A stretch of 64,000 bases of DNA from Mycobacterium sp. 1164985.4 (GTDB taxonomy: Bacteria; Actinomycetota; Actinomycetes; Mycobacteriales; Mycobacteriaceae). The position numbers were made by a program, and so were the translations under genes. The stretch covers positions 62,001-126,000 of the forward strand of contig NZ_LZMD01000070.1 in the NCBI RefSeq assembly GCF_001668575.1, in the 5' to 3' direction. The notes under the pieces are model-generated. The model did not search any database, was not told where the DNA came from, and worked only from the letters and a program-made list of their open reading frames with translations. Of this stretch, positions 25,549-34,834 are shown one piece after another. Every line of letters begins with the position of its first letter. The stretch's first letter is position 1.

Positions 25549-27393
25549 ATGACAATGTTCGACACCTGCGGGCCCACGCAGACGCCCGACGACATCGACA
25601 TCGACGCGCTGCGGGAGAAGTACGCCCAGGAGCGGGCGAAAAGGCTTCGTCCCGAGGGCTCCAAGCAGTATGTCGAGTTGTCCGACGACTTCGCCGGCTA
25701 CTACGAGGTCGACCCCTACACCCCCGTCGCGCCGCGTGACCCGATCGTCGAGGACATCGACGTCGCGGTGCTCGGCGGCGGGTTCGGGGGTCTGCTGTCG
25801 GCGGCGCACCTGAAGAAGGCCGGTGTCGAAGACGTCCGCATCATCGAGCTGGGCGGCGACTTCGGCGGCGTTTGGTACTGGAACCGCTATCCGGGCATCC
25901 AATGCGACAACGAGTCATACTGCTACATACCGCTTCTGGAGGAGCTCGACTACATCCCGAGCAAGAAGTTCGCCGACGGGCCCGAGATCTACGAGCACTG
26001 CAGGCGGATCGGCAAGCACTTCGGGCTCTACGACTCGGCGATCTTCTCCACCCAGGTCCGCGACATGCGATGGGACGAGGACATCAAACGCTGGCGACTG
26101 GCCACCAACCGCGGAGACGACATCCGCGCGCGGTTCGTGGTGCTGGCATCCGGGCCGTTCCACCGGCCCAAGCTTCCGGGGATCCCGGGCATGAAGGACT
26201 TCACGGGGCACAGTTTCCACTCGTCGCGATGGGACTACGACTACACCGGCGGGGACTACACCGGCGGCATGGACAAGCTCGCCGACAAGCGCGTCGCGAT
26301 CATCGGCACCGGCGCGACCAGCATTCAGGTCGTGCCGTTCCTGGCCCGAGACGCACAGCACCTCTACGTGTTCCAGCGCACGCCGTCGACGGTCGACGCA
26401 CGAAACAACGCGCCCACCGATCCCGAATGGGTCAAGACGCTGGGGCCCGGTTGGCAGAAGGAGCGCCAGCGGAACTTCCATGCGTGGACGTTCGAGGGCA
26501 TGGCGTTGGGGCAGCCGGATCTGGTGTGCGACTTCTGGACCGAGCTCGGCCGCAACACCGCGGCGCGGGTGCTGTCGCTCGAGGACCCGGCCTCGTTGAC
26601 GCCCGAGCAGTTCATGGCGATCCGCGAGGAAGAGGACTACAAGATCATGGAGCGGCTGCGCCGCCGGATCGCCGAACTCGTGGAGGACCAGGACACCGCG
26701 GAAGCGCTCAAGCCGTACTACCGGTTCCTCTGCAAGCGCCCGCTGTCCAACGACGACTACCTGCCCACCTTCAATCGGCCGAACGTCACGCTGGTCGACG
26801 TCTCCGGATCAAAAGGCGTGGAACGGATCACCGAAAAGGGCCTGGTCGCCAACGGTCAGGAGTATGAGGTCGACTGCATCATCTACGCCAGCGGGTTCGA
26901 GATCACCACGGAGATCAGCCGGCGCTACTCGATCGACGCGATCGAAGGCCGTGACGGTCTGTCTCTCTACGAATACTGGCACGACGGCTACAAGACCCTG
27001 CACGGCATGACGAGCCGCGGCTTCCCCAACCAGTTCTTCACCGGCTTCACCCAGGTCGGCATCTCGGCCAACATCGCGGCCAACTACGAACTGCAGGGCG
27101 AGCACATCGCCTACATCGTCGCCGAGGCATTGAAGCGGGGCGCGACGGTCGTCGAGCCGACGTCCGAGGCCCAGGAGGACTGGTGCAAGACCATCCGTGA
27201 AACCGCCGTTGACAACTCGGCTTTCGACGCGTCCTGCACGCCGGGCTACTACAACAACGAAGGCGGCGGAGGTGGCGAGGGCATCCGCTCACACCTCGGT
27301 GAGCCCTACGGGCCGGGCTTCTACGCGTTCGGCGACCTGCTGAAGGAGTGGCGCGATAAGGGCGACCTCGACGGGCTGGAGCTGCGGTCGTGA
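25549..27393 (+). CDS. Flavin monooxygenase, Baeyer-Villiger type
   Basis: The 614-residue protein has an FAD motif LGGGFGG (near 77), the BVMO fingerprint F-x-G-x3-H-x3-W as FTGHSFHSSRWD (near 221-232) and an NADP motif IIGTGATSIQ (near 252). An N-terminal extension of about 70 residues precedes the FAD domain, as in cyclopentadecanone or steroid monooxygenase relatives. The fingerprint ends in Asp instead of Pro, as some BVMOs do. It would insert oxygen next to a ketone to give an ester or lactone. It starts 3 bp after the Rieske gene stop, so the two oxygenases are co-expressed. Confidence 0.92.
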   Translation: MTMFDTCGPTQTPDDIDIDALREKYAQERAKRLRPEGSKQYVELSDDFAGYYEVDPYTPVAPRDPIVEDIDVAVLGGGFGGLLSAAHLKKAGVEDVRIIELGGDFGGVWYWNRYPGIQCDNESYCYIPLLEELDYIPSKKFADGPEIYEHCRRIGKHFGLYDSAIFSTQVRDMRWDEDIKRWRLATNRGDDIRARFVVLASGPFHRPKLPGIPGMKDFTGHSFHSSRWDYDYTGGDYTGGMDKLADKRVAIIGTGATSIQVVPFLARDAQHLYVFQRTPSTVDARNNAPTDPEWVKTLGPGWQKERQRNFHAWTFEGMALGQPDLVCDFWTELGRNTAARVLSLEDPASLTPEQFMAIREEEDYKIMERLRRRIAELVEDQDTAEALKPYYRFLCKRPLSNDDYLPTFNRPNVTLVDVSGSKGVERITEKGLVANGQEYEVDCIIYASGFEITTEISRRYSIDAIEGRDGLSLYEYWHDGYKTLHGMTSRGFPNQFFTGFTQVGISANIAANYELQGEHIAYIVAEALKRGATVVEPTSEAQEDWCKTIRETAVDNSAFDASCTPGYYNNEGGGGGEGIRSHLGEPYGPGFYAFGDLLKEWRDKGDLDGLELRS

Positions 27394-27431
27394 TCCCGAC
27401 ACCGCGACCGCACGGTTGTTCGCGCCTCGCC

Positions 27432-27462
27432 CCGCGGTTCGCGTACGGAAGCGTGCTCTCGG
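27432..27462. repeat. GC-rich intergenic element resembling 11828-11861
   Basis: It begins CCGCGGTTCGCGTACGGAAG and ends at GTGCTCTCGG, 3 nt before the next ATG. The 72-bp gap between the flavin monooxygenase and the following SDR is the largest break in the rightward series, so a second promoter here is possible. Confidence 0.35.
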
Positions 27463-27465
27463 CGG

Positions 27466-28413
27466 ATGGGTGAGTCGCGCTTCGACGGCCGGGTAGCGGT
27501 CGTCACCGGCGGCGGCAGGGGACTGGGCCGCTCATACGCCATGCTCCTCGCGGAGCGCGGCGCCAAGGTCGTCGTGAACGACCCGGGCGGCGGCCTCGCC
27601 GGCGACGACTACGACCCCGTACATCCGCCGTCCGAAACAGCCGGCCCGGCCGAGGAAGTCGTGCGAGAGATCATCGCCGCCGGCGGGCAAGCCGTAGCGA
27701 ACACCGACTCCGTAGCCAGCCCGGCCGGAGGCAAGGCGATCGTCGACTCCGCCCTCGAGCACTACGGGCGCATCGATATCCTCATCCACAACGCGGGGAT
27801 CGTGCGTCGCGCGCCGTTGTCCGAGATGACGTACGAGGACTTCGAAGCGGTGCTCGACGTTCACCTACGCGGTGCGTTCCACGTTGTGCGCCCGGCGTTT
27901 CCGTCGATGTGCGATGCCGGCTACGGCCGCATCGTGCTGACGTCGTCGATCGGCGGCCTGTACGGCAACCACGAGGTCGCCAACTACGCGGTCGCGAAGG
28001 CCGGCGTCGTCGGGCTGTCCAACGTCGCGGCGATGGAAGGCGCTGCGCACGGGGTGACGAGCAACGTGATCGTGCCCGCCGCGGTGACCCGGATGGCCGA
28101 GGGTATCGACACGTCCGCCTACCCCCCGATGGGCGCCGAACTGGTCGCCCCCGCGGTGGGATGGTTGGCGCACGAATCCTGTTCGGTCACGGGTGAAGTG
28201 CTGATCGCGTTGGCCGGCCGGATCGCGAGTGCCGTGATCGCGGAGACGCCGGGGGTCTACCAGCCGTCGTGGTCGATCGAGGAGGTCGGCGCGCACATCG
28301 CAGAGATCCGAGACATCTCCGAACCCGTCGTGTTTCCGGTGGTCCCCGACGGGCACGGCGACCACATCAGGTACAGCTTCGCAATGGCGCAGAAAGGTGG
28401 TGTCCATGCCTAG
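27466..28413 (+). CDS. Short-chain dehydrogenase, 17-beta-HSD4/MFE-2-like
   Basis: The 315-residue SDR has TGGGRGLGRSYA (14-25), an insertion typical of the multifunctional-enzyme-2 group (VVVNDPGGGLAGDDYDPVHPPSETAGPAEEV), NAGIVRRAP, TSSIGGLYGN and the catalytic Y-A-V-A-K. MFE-2 relatives act as 3-hydroxyacyl-CoA or hydroxysteroid dehydrogenases. It has an extra C-terminal segment with a segment like PGVYQPSWSIEEVGAHIAEI. It overlaps the CoA-transferase gene by 8 bp. Inference: it dehydrogenates a hydroxylated acyl-CoA or alcohol intermediate. Confidence 0.9.
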   Translation: MGESRFDGRVAVVTGGGRGLGRSYAMLLAERGAKVVVNDPGGGLAGDDYDPVHPPSETAGPAEEVVREIIAAGGQAVANTDSVASPAGGKAIVDSALEHYGRIDILIHNAGIVRRAPLSEMTYEDFEAVLDVHLRGAFHVVRPAFPSMCDAGYGRIVLTSSIGGLYGNHEVANYAVAKAGVVGLSNVAAMEGAAHGVTSNVIVPAAVTRMAEGIDTSAYPPMGAELVAPAVGWLAHESCSVTGEVLIALAGRIASAVIAETPGVYQPSWSIEEVGAHIAEIRDISEPVVFPVVPDGHGDHIRYSFAMAQKGGVHA

Positions 28414-29641
28414 CGGCCCGCTGGCCGGCGTGCGCGTCGTCGACCTCACCGCGATGGTGATGGGGCCGTACTGCACACAGATCATGGCGGACATGGGTGC
28501 CGACGTGATCAAAGTCGAGCCACCCCAAGGCGATAACACCCGATTCATCTCCGTCGGTCCCGAATCCGGGATGAGCGGGGTGTTCGTCAACGTCAACCGC
28601 GGTAAGCGCAGCGTCGTGCTCGACCTGCAGACCGAGCGCGGGAAAGCCGTGATGCGGGCACTCATCGAACGGGCCGACGTGTTCATCCATTCCATGCGGG
28701 CCAAGGCGATCGCCAAGCTGGGCTTCGGCTACGGCGACGTCGCCGCCATCAATCCGGCGATCGTCTACACCAACTGCTACGGCTACGGCCGTCGCGGACC
28801 CGACCGGGACCGGCCCGCCTACGACGACACCATCCAGGCCGAGGCTGGATTGCCGGCTGTACAACAACAATTGACCGGTGAGGCCGACTTCGTCGGCACG
28901 ATCATGGCTGACAAGGTGGCCGGGCTGACCGCCCTCTACGCGACGACGATGGCGCTGTTTCATCGGGAGCGCACCGGGGAGGGGCAGGAGGTCGAAGTCG
29001 CCATGTTCGAGACGATGGCCTCCTTCATGCTGGTCGAGCATGCCAACGGCGCCATGTTCGACCCCCCTCTGGGCCCTGCCGTGTATCCGCGGACGGTAGC
29101 GCCGAACCGCAGGCCGTACCGCACCAGCGACGGGTACATCGCCGCACTGATCTACAACGACAAGCACTGGAACGCATTCATCGACGCGGTGAGTCCGGCG
29201 TGGAACAACGAGTCGTACGCCACCCTCGAACAACGGGCGCACAACATCGACGCCGTGTACGGCCTGCTGGCCCAGACGATGACGGAGCGAACCACCGCCG
29301 AATGGCTGGAGCTGTTCCGGGAACTCGAAATTCCCGCCGCGGCTCTCAACACTCCCGATGCCCTGTTCGAGAACGAACACCTCAATGCGGTCGGACTTTT
29401 CGAGACGGTCGAGACCGCCAACGGACCCGTTCGCTTTCCCGGAGTGCCGACGTGGTTCTCTCGCACCCCGGGCAAGGTGGCTGGCCCAGCGCCGACGCTG
29501 GGCGCCGACACCGACAGCGTTCTACAGGAACTCGGTCTCGCCGAACTCGGCCTCATCGACTCCGCCGAGCCCGCGGTTTCTGCCGGAAACGGGGCCGAAC
29601 TCGTCAAGAACCGCGGCGTCGGCGCTTCGGGGCTGGGGTGA
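28406..29641 (+). CDS. CaiB/BaiF (class III) CoA-transferase
   Basis: The 411-residue protein is a class III CoA-transferase. Its N-terminus is MPSGPLAGVRVVDLTAMVMGP, with catalytic D169 in GTIMADKVAG, the same position as in formyl-CoA transferase, and the late motif GEGQEVEVAMFETM. It moves CoA between acids without ATP. ATG 28406 was chosen because AAAGGTGG lies 6 nt upstream; GTG codons at 28397 and 28400 are alternatives. It overlaps the SDR and is followed 2 bp later by an acyl-CoA dehydrogenase, so CoA activation directly precedes desaturation in the gene order. Confidence 0.92.
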   Translation: MPSGPLAGVRVVDLTAMVMGPYCTQIMADMGADVIKVEPPQGDNTRFISVGPESGMSGVFVNVNRGKRSVVLDLQTERGKAVMRALIERADVFIHSMRAKAIAKLGFGYGDVAAINPAIVYTNCYGYGRRGPDRDRPAYDDTIQAEAGLPAVQQQLTGEADFVGTIMADKVAGLTALYATTMALFHRERTGEGQEVEVAMFETMASFMLVEHANGAMFDPPLGPAVYPRTVAPNRRPYRTSDGYIAALIYNDKHWNAFIDAVSPAWNNESYATLEQRAHNIDAVYGLLAQTMTERTTAEWLELFRELEIPAAALNTPDALFENEHLNAVGLFETVETANGPVRFPGVPTWFSRTPGKVAGPAPTLGADTDSVLQELGLAELGLIDSAEPAVSAGNGAELVKNRGVGASGLG

Positions 29642-29643
29642 GC

Positions 29644-30822
29644 ATGAATTTCGAGATGGGGCAGGAGGCCGCGGAACTGCGCAGTGACCTGCGCGCTCTG
29701 GTCAAAGAGCATGTGCCGCAGGATTATCTCGGCGCCTTCACCGACGACCCCAACGACCTCGAGATCGCCCAACGGTTCTGCCGCACGCTTGCCGAACGCG
29801 AATTGCTCTGCCTGGCTTGGCCCAAGGAGTTCGGCGGTGGCGGGGCTTCGGTATGGGAGCAGACGGTGGTCCGCGAGGAGATGTGGGCACACCACGAACC
29901 GCGCGGCGCGCAGTACATGGGCGTCAACTGGGTCGGTCCGATCATCATGCGGCACGGCACCGAAGAGCAGCAGCGCAAACACCTTCCGCCGATCGCGCGT
30001 GGTGAAGTGATCTGGTGCCAGGGATTCTCCGAACCCGAAGCCGGATCCGACCTCGCCTCACTGCGTACCGCCGCCCGGCGCGATGGTGACGGATGGCTGG
30101 TCAGCGGGCAGAAGATCTGGACGTCCTACGCCACCATGGCGCAATGGTGCTTCCTGCTTGCGCGGACCTCTCGGGGCGAGAAGAAACAGCAGGGTTTGAC
30201 GATCTTCCTTGTGCCCATGGATGATCCGGCGATCCAAGTGCGGCCGATCCGGTGCATGATGGGTCCGCACCACCTCAACGAGGTGTTCTTCGACGACTTG
30301 CGCGTCACCGAGGCCGATGTGCTCGGGACGGTGGACCAGGGCTGGACGGTGGTACAGGACGTGATGGCCTTCGAGCGCGTCGGCATCGCCCGCTATGCGC
30401 GCTGCGAACGGCTGCTCGCGGCGGCGCCGGCGGTTCTCGGCGACCGGTGGGATGAACTGCCCGCCGAACTGCGCGGGCGATGGATCCGGATGTTGACGCA
30501 CTGCCGGCGGGCCCGTCTGATGGCCTACCGGGTGGTGTCGCTGCAGAGCAGCGGCCGCATTCAACCGGGCGACGCCGCGGCCTACCGGATCGCGGTCACC
30601 AAACTCGACCAGGACAGCGCGGAAGTGCTGATGGACATAGCGGCAGAAGTGCCGCGCGAGGATGATGCGGCCGAGGTGTCGCACGACCATCCGAAGGCCT
30701 CGTGGTTCCTCGGCGAAGTCGAGGACCATTGGAAGTACTCACAGGCTTCGACGGTGTCGTCGGGCAGCATCGAGATGCAGCGGATCCTGCTGTCGCGTGC
30801 GTTGTTGGCGGCCACGAAGTGA
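29644..30822 (+). CDS. Acyl-CoA dehydrogenase (large subunit of a pair)
   Basis: The 392-residue protein shows the acyl-CoA dehydrogenase family: WPKEFGGGGAS, the FAD/substrate motif QGFSEPEAGSDLASLRTAAR, WTSYATMAQWCFLLARTS and a C-terminal SSGSIEMQRILLSRALL. The glutamate used as base in MCAD (YEGT) is replaced by Ser, as expected for actinobacterial FadE types whose base lies elsewhere or in a partner subunit. A shorter dehydrogenase-like gene follows with a 4-bp overlap, matching the alpha2-beta2 heteromers known from steroid side-chain degradation. Predicted role: desaturation of a bulky acyl-CoA. Confidence 0.9.
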   Translation: MNFEMGQEAAELRSDLRALVKEHVPQDYLGAFTDDPNDLEIAQRFCRTLAERELLCLAWPKEFGGGGASVWEQTVVREEMWAHHEPRGAQYMGVNWVGPIIMRHGTEEQQRKHLPPIARGEVIWCQGFSEPEAGSDLASLRTAARRDGDGWLVSGQKIWTSYATMAQWCFLLARTSRGEKKQQGLTIFLVPMDDPAIQVRPIRCMMGPHHLNEVFFDDLRVTEADVLGTVDQGWTVVQDVMAFERVGIARYARCERLLAAAPAVLGDRWDELPAELRGRWIRMLTHCRRARLMAYRVVSLQSSGRIQPGDAAAYRIAVTKLDQDSAEVLMDIAAEVPREDDAAEVSHDHPKASWFLGEVEDHWKYSQASTVSSGSIEMQRILLSRALLAATK

Positions 30823-31745
30823 GCGAGATGATCCTGGACCTGTCCGACGACGCCAAAGAGTATGGCCGCGAAGCGCTTCGGGCGTTCGAGGCCGCCGGTG
30901 GCGATCAGCTGGTCCAGCAGGCCGAGGCCAAACCCGAAGCGCGCGAGTCGTTGGTCGGTCCTAGCCTCGCGGGGATCGGCGCCTGGGAACTCGATGCGCG
31001 CAACGACGCCGACGGCCTGGAAGCAGCGGCCGCGCTCTGCCGCAGCGCCGGATATTGGGCGCTGCCCTATCCGGTCGCCGAACGACTGGCCGCCCCTACC
31101 GACCTCGACATCGACGGCCTGATCGTAGTGTCGGGTACCCGACCCGCCGGCGCAGTGGCCGGGCTCAAGAACCGTTGGACGACAGTCACACTCGATGGTA
31201 TGCGCGGCACGGTCACCGACGTCGGACCCGCCGGGCCGGGCTTCGTCTCAGAGCTGCAGACGGCCGCCGTCGATGAGCAGGGCGCCGCCGATGTCGCACT
31301 CGGGTTGGTGCTGCCCTGCTGGACGCTGCTCGGCATGCTCGACCGGGCGATCGAGCTGACGGTTGCCCACGTCAGGCTGCGCAAGCAGTTCGGCCAGACG
31401 CTCTCGTCGTTTCAGGGCGTGCAGTTCCAGCTGACCGACGCCGAGGTCGAACGCAACGGACTCGACATCCTGGCCAAGTATGCGCTGTGGAGCATCGCCA
31501 CCGCACGTCCCGAGGCGCTCACCGACGCTCTGGCGCTGCGGATGTCGGCGCTCGAGGCCGCCGAAGTCGTCTTCCGCGTGTGCCATCAGCTGCACGGCGC
31601 GGTCGGATTCTGCGACGAGACCACTCTGTCGTGGCTGTCGCGCTACAGCCAACCGCTGCGGCGGCTGCCGCTCGGGTTGTCCGCGACACGCGACGCGCTG
31701 ACCCGCGCGGCGGGAGGCGCAGGACTGACGGGGTTGTACGCATGA
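30819..31745 (+). CDS. Acyl-CoA dehydrogenase-like protein (small subunit of a pair)
   Basis: The 308-residue protein keeps the C-terminal half of the family well (HVRLRKQFGQTLSSFQGVQFQLTDAEVE and QLHGAVGFCDETTLSWLSRYSQPLRRL) but has a short, poorly conserved N-terminal half without the EPEAGSD motif. This is typical of the partner subunit in heterotetrameric acyl-CoA dehydrogenases, which supplies part of the FAD site. GTG 30819 overlaps the upstream TGA; ATG 30828 is an alternative. It ends with an ATGA overlap to the oxidoreductase gene. Confidence 0.87.
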   Translation: MSEMILDLSDDAKEYGREALRAFEAAGGDQLVQQAEAKPEARESLVGPSLAGIGAWELDARNDADGLEAAAALCRSAGYWALPYPVAERLAAPTDLDIDGLIVVSGTRPAGAVAGLKNRWTTVTLDGMRGTVTDVGPAGPGFVSELQTAAVDEQGAADVALGLVLPCWTLLGMLDRAIELTVAHVRLRKQFGQTLSSFQGVQFQLTDAEVERNGLDILAKYALWSIATARPEALTDALALRMSALEAAEVVFRVCHQLHGAVGFCDETTLSWLSRYSQPLRRLPLGLSATRDALTRAAGGAGLTGLYA

Positions 31746-32668
31746 AGATCGCGGTGATCGGCACCGGGTTCGGCAAGCACGCTGCGGCACCCGCATACGC
31801 CGGGCTCGGCTTCGATGTCGAGGTCGTCAGCCCGCGCGACGGGGCCGCAGTCGAGGCGGCGCTGGCCTCAGACGTCGACCTGGTCTCGGTGCACTCACCT
31901 CCGTTTCTGCACCTCGAGCACGTCACCGCCGCGATCGAACACGGGCATGCGGTGTTGTGCGACAAACCGTTCGGGCGAAACGCCGACGAGGCGGCGCTGA
32001 TGCGCGACAGGGCCCGCGAAGCGGGCGTGCTGCACTTCCTCAACTTCGAGTTCCGATTCAACGAATCGTGGACACGGCTCAAGGAACTGGCCGCCGACGG
32101 GACGATCGGCACACCCAAACATCTTCAGTGGACGTTCTTCGGGAGCGGACTGCGCGGCCGCAAGTTCGGCTGGATCAACGACCGCGACCTCGGCGGCGGA
32201 TGGGTCGGCGCCTACGGCTCCCATCTGATCGACTTCACCCGTTGGCTCTTCGACAGCGAGATCACCGACTGCGGCGGAGTCACCCGCATCGACGGATCGC
32301 CCGAGTCGGCCACTGCAGAAGACGCGTATGCGGCGTGGTTCGCGATGGCGAACGGCTGCACGGCCACTCACGACACCGGCTTCGCCGCGGCAGTGCCGAC
32401 GGCTCCGTCGGTCACGCTGCTCGGCAGCGACGGCACCGTCGAGCTCGCAGGCGACACGACGCTCGTGGTGCGCCGCGCACGTGTCGACCCCGAGACCGTC
32501 GAGTTCGCTGCACCGCCGCGGCGCTCACCACCGCCCGCGCTGTCGGCGTTCTTCGGCCACGTCGCCGACGCCTTGCGCACCGGCACACAGATCGCCCCGT
32601 CCTTCGACGACGGTCTGGCCGTCGCGCGCGCCATGGACCTCCTGCGCACCAAGGCGGTTCGTCTATGA
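31742..32668 (+). CDS. Gfo/Idh/MocA-family oxidoreductase
   Basis: The 308-residue protein has an N-terminal NAD(P) motif (MKIAVIGTGFGKHAAAPA), the HLEHVTAAIEHGHAVLCDKPFGRN segment carrying the family's catalytic lysine (DKP rather than EKP), and GGGWVGAYGSHLIDFTRWLF, where the family's H-x2-D residues lie. These enzymes oxidise or reduce sugars, cyclitols or other hydroxy compounds. It is unusual among acyl-CoA genes, but coupling on both sides (ATGA at each end) ties it to the pathway. It may act on an alicyclic alcohol or ketone (inference). Confidence 0.88.
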   Translation: MKIAVIGTGFGKHAAAPAYAGLGFDVEVVSPRDGAAVEAALASDVDLVSVHSPPFLHLEHVTAAIEHGHAVLCDKPFGRNADEAALMRDRAREAGVLHFLNFEFRFNESWTRLKELAADGTIGTPKHLQWTFFGSGLRGRKFGWINDRDLGGGWVGAYGSHLIDFTRWLFDSEITDCGGVTRIDGSPESATAEDAYAAWFAMANGCTATHDTGFAAAVPTAPSVTLLGSDGTVELAGDTTLVVRRARVDPETVEFAAPPRRSPPPALSAFFGHVADALRTGTQIAPSFDDGLAVARAMDLLRTKAVRL

Positions 32669-33870
32669 GCGCGGCCCTCGATCGTTTTCGGCAACACGTG
32701 CGGCAGTGGTGCGTCGAGCACATCCCACCGGACTGGCGAGAAACCCAAACGGGCACAAGTGACGAGCAGTTCGTGGCATTCCAGAAGGCGTGGTTCGCCG
32801 AACTGCACAGCGCGGGCTTCGCCGTCCCTCACTGGCCCGCCGAATGGGGCGGCGGCATGTCAGTGGCCGAGCAGGTGGTGCTGTACCAGGAGTTGGCCGC
32901 ACACGATGCGCCGCGACTGGTCCTCGCCTTCGTCGGAATTCACCACGCCGCCTCCACGCTGTTGGTCGCCGGGACCGACCAGCAGCGGCAACGGCACCTA
33001 CCGGCGATCCTCGACGGCGAGATCTGGGTGCAGGGCTTCTCCGAACCGGAGGCGGGTTCCGACCTCGCGAGCTTGCGCACCACCGCGCGCAAGGAGGGCG
33101 ACTACTTCGTCGTCAGTGGCCAGAAACTCTGGGCGAGCGGCGGCAAGCACGCGGACTGGTGTCTGCTGCTGGCCCGCACCGACCCCGATGCACCCAAGCG
33201 CAAGGGCATTTCGTACTTCCTGCTGGACATGACGACGCCAGGCGTCGAGGTCCGACCCATCCGCAACGCGATCGGCGACTCGCACTTCTGCGAGATCTTC
33301 CTCAACGACGTTCGTATCCCCGCCGTCAACCTGATCGGCGCGGAGCACGACGGTTGGCGGGTTGCCCAGGCGACCCTCGGCGCCGAGCGCGGGATGACGA
33401 TGCTCGAACTCGCCGAGCGGCTGGGCAACGCGGGGTTCCGCTGGCTGGCCGAGGGTGCTCCGGTCGATGACCCCGTCGTCGCCGACCGGCTCGCGCAGTT
33501 CGAAACCGAACTCACCGGCCTACGGGGATTGTGCCGAAAGCTCGTCGAGGACAACGAGAAAGGGTCGGCGAGCCCCGCCGACGCCTCGATCGTCAAGCTG
33601 TTCTACAGCGAGCTCCTGCAGCGCATGACCGACTTCGGCGCGGAGATCGGCGGGTTGCCCGCCCACACCGAATTGGCCAAGCCGATGTCGAGCGGCTGGG
33701 AGTCCGGCGCCTGGGTTCTCGACTTCATCGGGTCGTGGGAGTGGACGATCCCCGGCGGGGCGAGCGAGATCCAGCGCACCATCATCGGCGAGCGCGGACT
33801 GGGGCTGCCGCGAGAACCGATGCCCGAGCGGGACCTCGTGTCACCGCGAGAATCGGGTGGGGCCCGATGA
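32665..33870 (+). CDS. Acyl-CoA dehydrogenase (large subunit of a second pair)
   Basis: The 401-residue dehydrogenase has HWPAEWGGGMSVAEQVVLYQE, QGFSEPEAGSDLASLRTTARK, GQKLWASGGKHADWCLLLART and the C-terminal TIPGGASEIQRTIIGERGLGLPR. The MCAD-type catalytic Glu position is Gly, as in FadE26/28-type actinobacterial proteins. It overlaps both neighbours by ATGA and precedes a smaller dehydrogenase gene, repeating the large-small arrangement 3 kb upstream. A second desaturation step, or the same reaction on a shortened substrate, is the likely role. Confidence 0.9.
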   Translation: MSAALDRFRQHVRQWCVEHIPPDWRETQTGTSDEQFVAFQKAWFAELHSAGFAVPHWPAEWGGGMSVAEQVVLYQELAAHDAPRLVLAFVGIHHAASTLLVAGTDQQRQRHLPAILDGEIWVQGFSEPEAGSDLASLRTTARKEGDYFVVSGQKLWASGGKHADWCLLLARTDPDAPKRKGISYFLLDMTTPGVEVRPIRNAIGDSHFCEIFLNDVRIPAVNLIGAEHDGWRVAQATLGAERGMTMLELAERLGNAGFRWLAEGAPVDDPVVADRLAQFETELTGLRGLCRKLVEDNEKGSASPADASIVKLFYSELLQRMTDFGAEIGGLPAHTELAKPMSSGWESGAWVLDFIGSWEWTIPGGASEIQRTIIGERGLGLPREPMPERDLVSPRESGGAR

Positions 33871-34814
33871 CTGACTTCACCGAATTCCATGACGAGTTGC
33901 GCTCCGTGGCGGGCGATCTGCTCGCGAAGGACCGCACCGTTGAGTGGGCGACGCTGGTGGACGCGGGCTGGGCCGGGCTCGAGGTGCCCGAGGAGTTCGG
34001 CGGGGCCGGCGCGTCGTTCGCCGAAGTAGCGGTGATCTGCGAGGAGATCGGCCGTGCCGCGAGCGCGACCAGCTTCCTCGGCAGCGCCGTGCTCGCCGTC
34101 GGTGCCCTGAACGCGGTGCAGCCGAGCGCTTCTCGCGACAAACTGCTGACCGGGATCGCCGACGGCACGGCCCGGGTGGCCGTCGCGATGGAACCATACG
34201 ACTTCGTACTCGACGCCGAGGGCGCCGACCGCATCCTGATTGTCACGGACCGCGGCGTCGCGGTAACGGAGCGACAGGCCACGCCGCGGCCGGTGGTCGA
34301 CGAGACGCGCAGGCTCGCCGCCGTTGAACTGGACGCCGCGGCCACCGAAACCCTGCCGTTCGTCGGCGACGACGGCCCGCAGCGACTGCGCGACCGGGCG
34401 TCCGCGGCCATCGCCTGTGACAGCCTCGGCCTCAGCGAGGCCATGCTCGCTGCGAGCGTCGGGTATGTGAAGGTTCGACACCAGTTCGGCAGGGCCATCG
34501 GCTCATTTCAGGCCGTCAAGCACGCATGCGCCGACATGCTGGTCGCAGTCTCGGTGTCCCGCCAACTCGTCAGCGCCGCGGTACGGGCCGTCGCGGAGGA
34601 CTCGCCGGACTCCGCGGTCGCCGTCGCCATGGCCAAGTCGTACGCGTGCTCGGCCGCCGTCGACATCGCCGGCAAGGCCATGCAACTGCACGGTGGCATC
34701 GGATACACGTGGGAGAGCGGCATCCACGTCTACCTGAAACGCGCCACCCTCAACCGATCACTGTTCGGCGCCCCGTCCGAACACCGAAAACGACTAGCAC
34801 AACGCTATCTATAG
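33867..34814 (+). CDS. Acyl-CoA dehydrogenase (small subunit of a second pair)
   Basis: The 315-residue protein has VPEEFGGAGASFAEVAVICEEIGR near the N-terminus, KVRHQFGRAIGSFQAVKHACADM in the FAD-contact region and the C-terminal LHGGIGYTWESGIHVYLKRATLN. It lacks the EPEAGSD substrate loop. Together with the preceding gene (ATGA overlap) it resembles the FadE partners of heterotetrameric steroid-type dehydrogenases. The stop is followed 20 bp later by the ThDP enzyme gene, which has its own AAGGAG. Confidence 0.88.
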   Translation: MTDFTEFHDELRSVAGDLLAKDRTVEWATLVDAGWAGLEVPEEFGGAGASFAEVAVICEEIGRAASATSFLGSAVLAVGALNAVQPSASRDKLLTGIADGTARVAVAMEPYDFVLDAEGADRILIVTDRGVAVTERQATPRPVVDETRRLAAVELDAAATETLPFVGDDGPQRLRDRASAAIACDSLGLSEAMLAASVGYVKVRHQFGRAIGSFQAVKHACADMLVAVSVSRQLVSAAVRAVAEDSPDSAVAVAMAKSYACSAAVDIAGKAMQLHGGIGYTWESGIHVYLKRATLNRSLFGAPSEHRKRLAQRYL

Positions 34815-34834
34815 AGAAGGCAAGGAGTTTCCCC

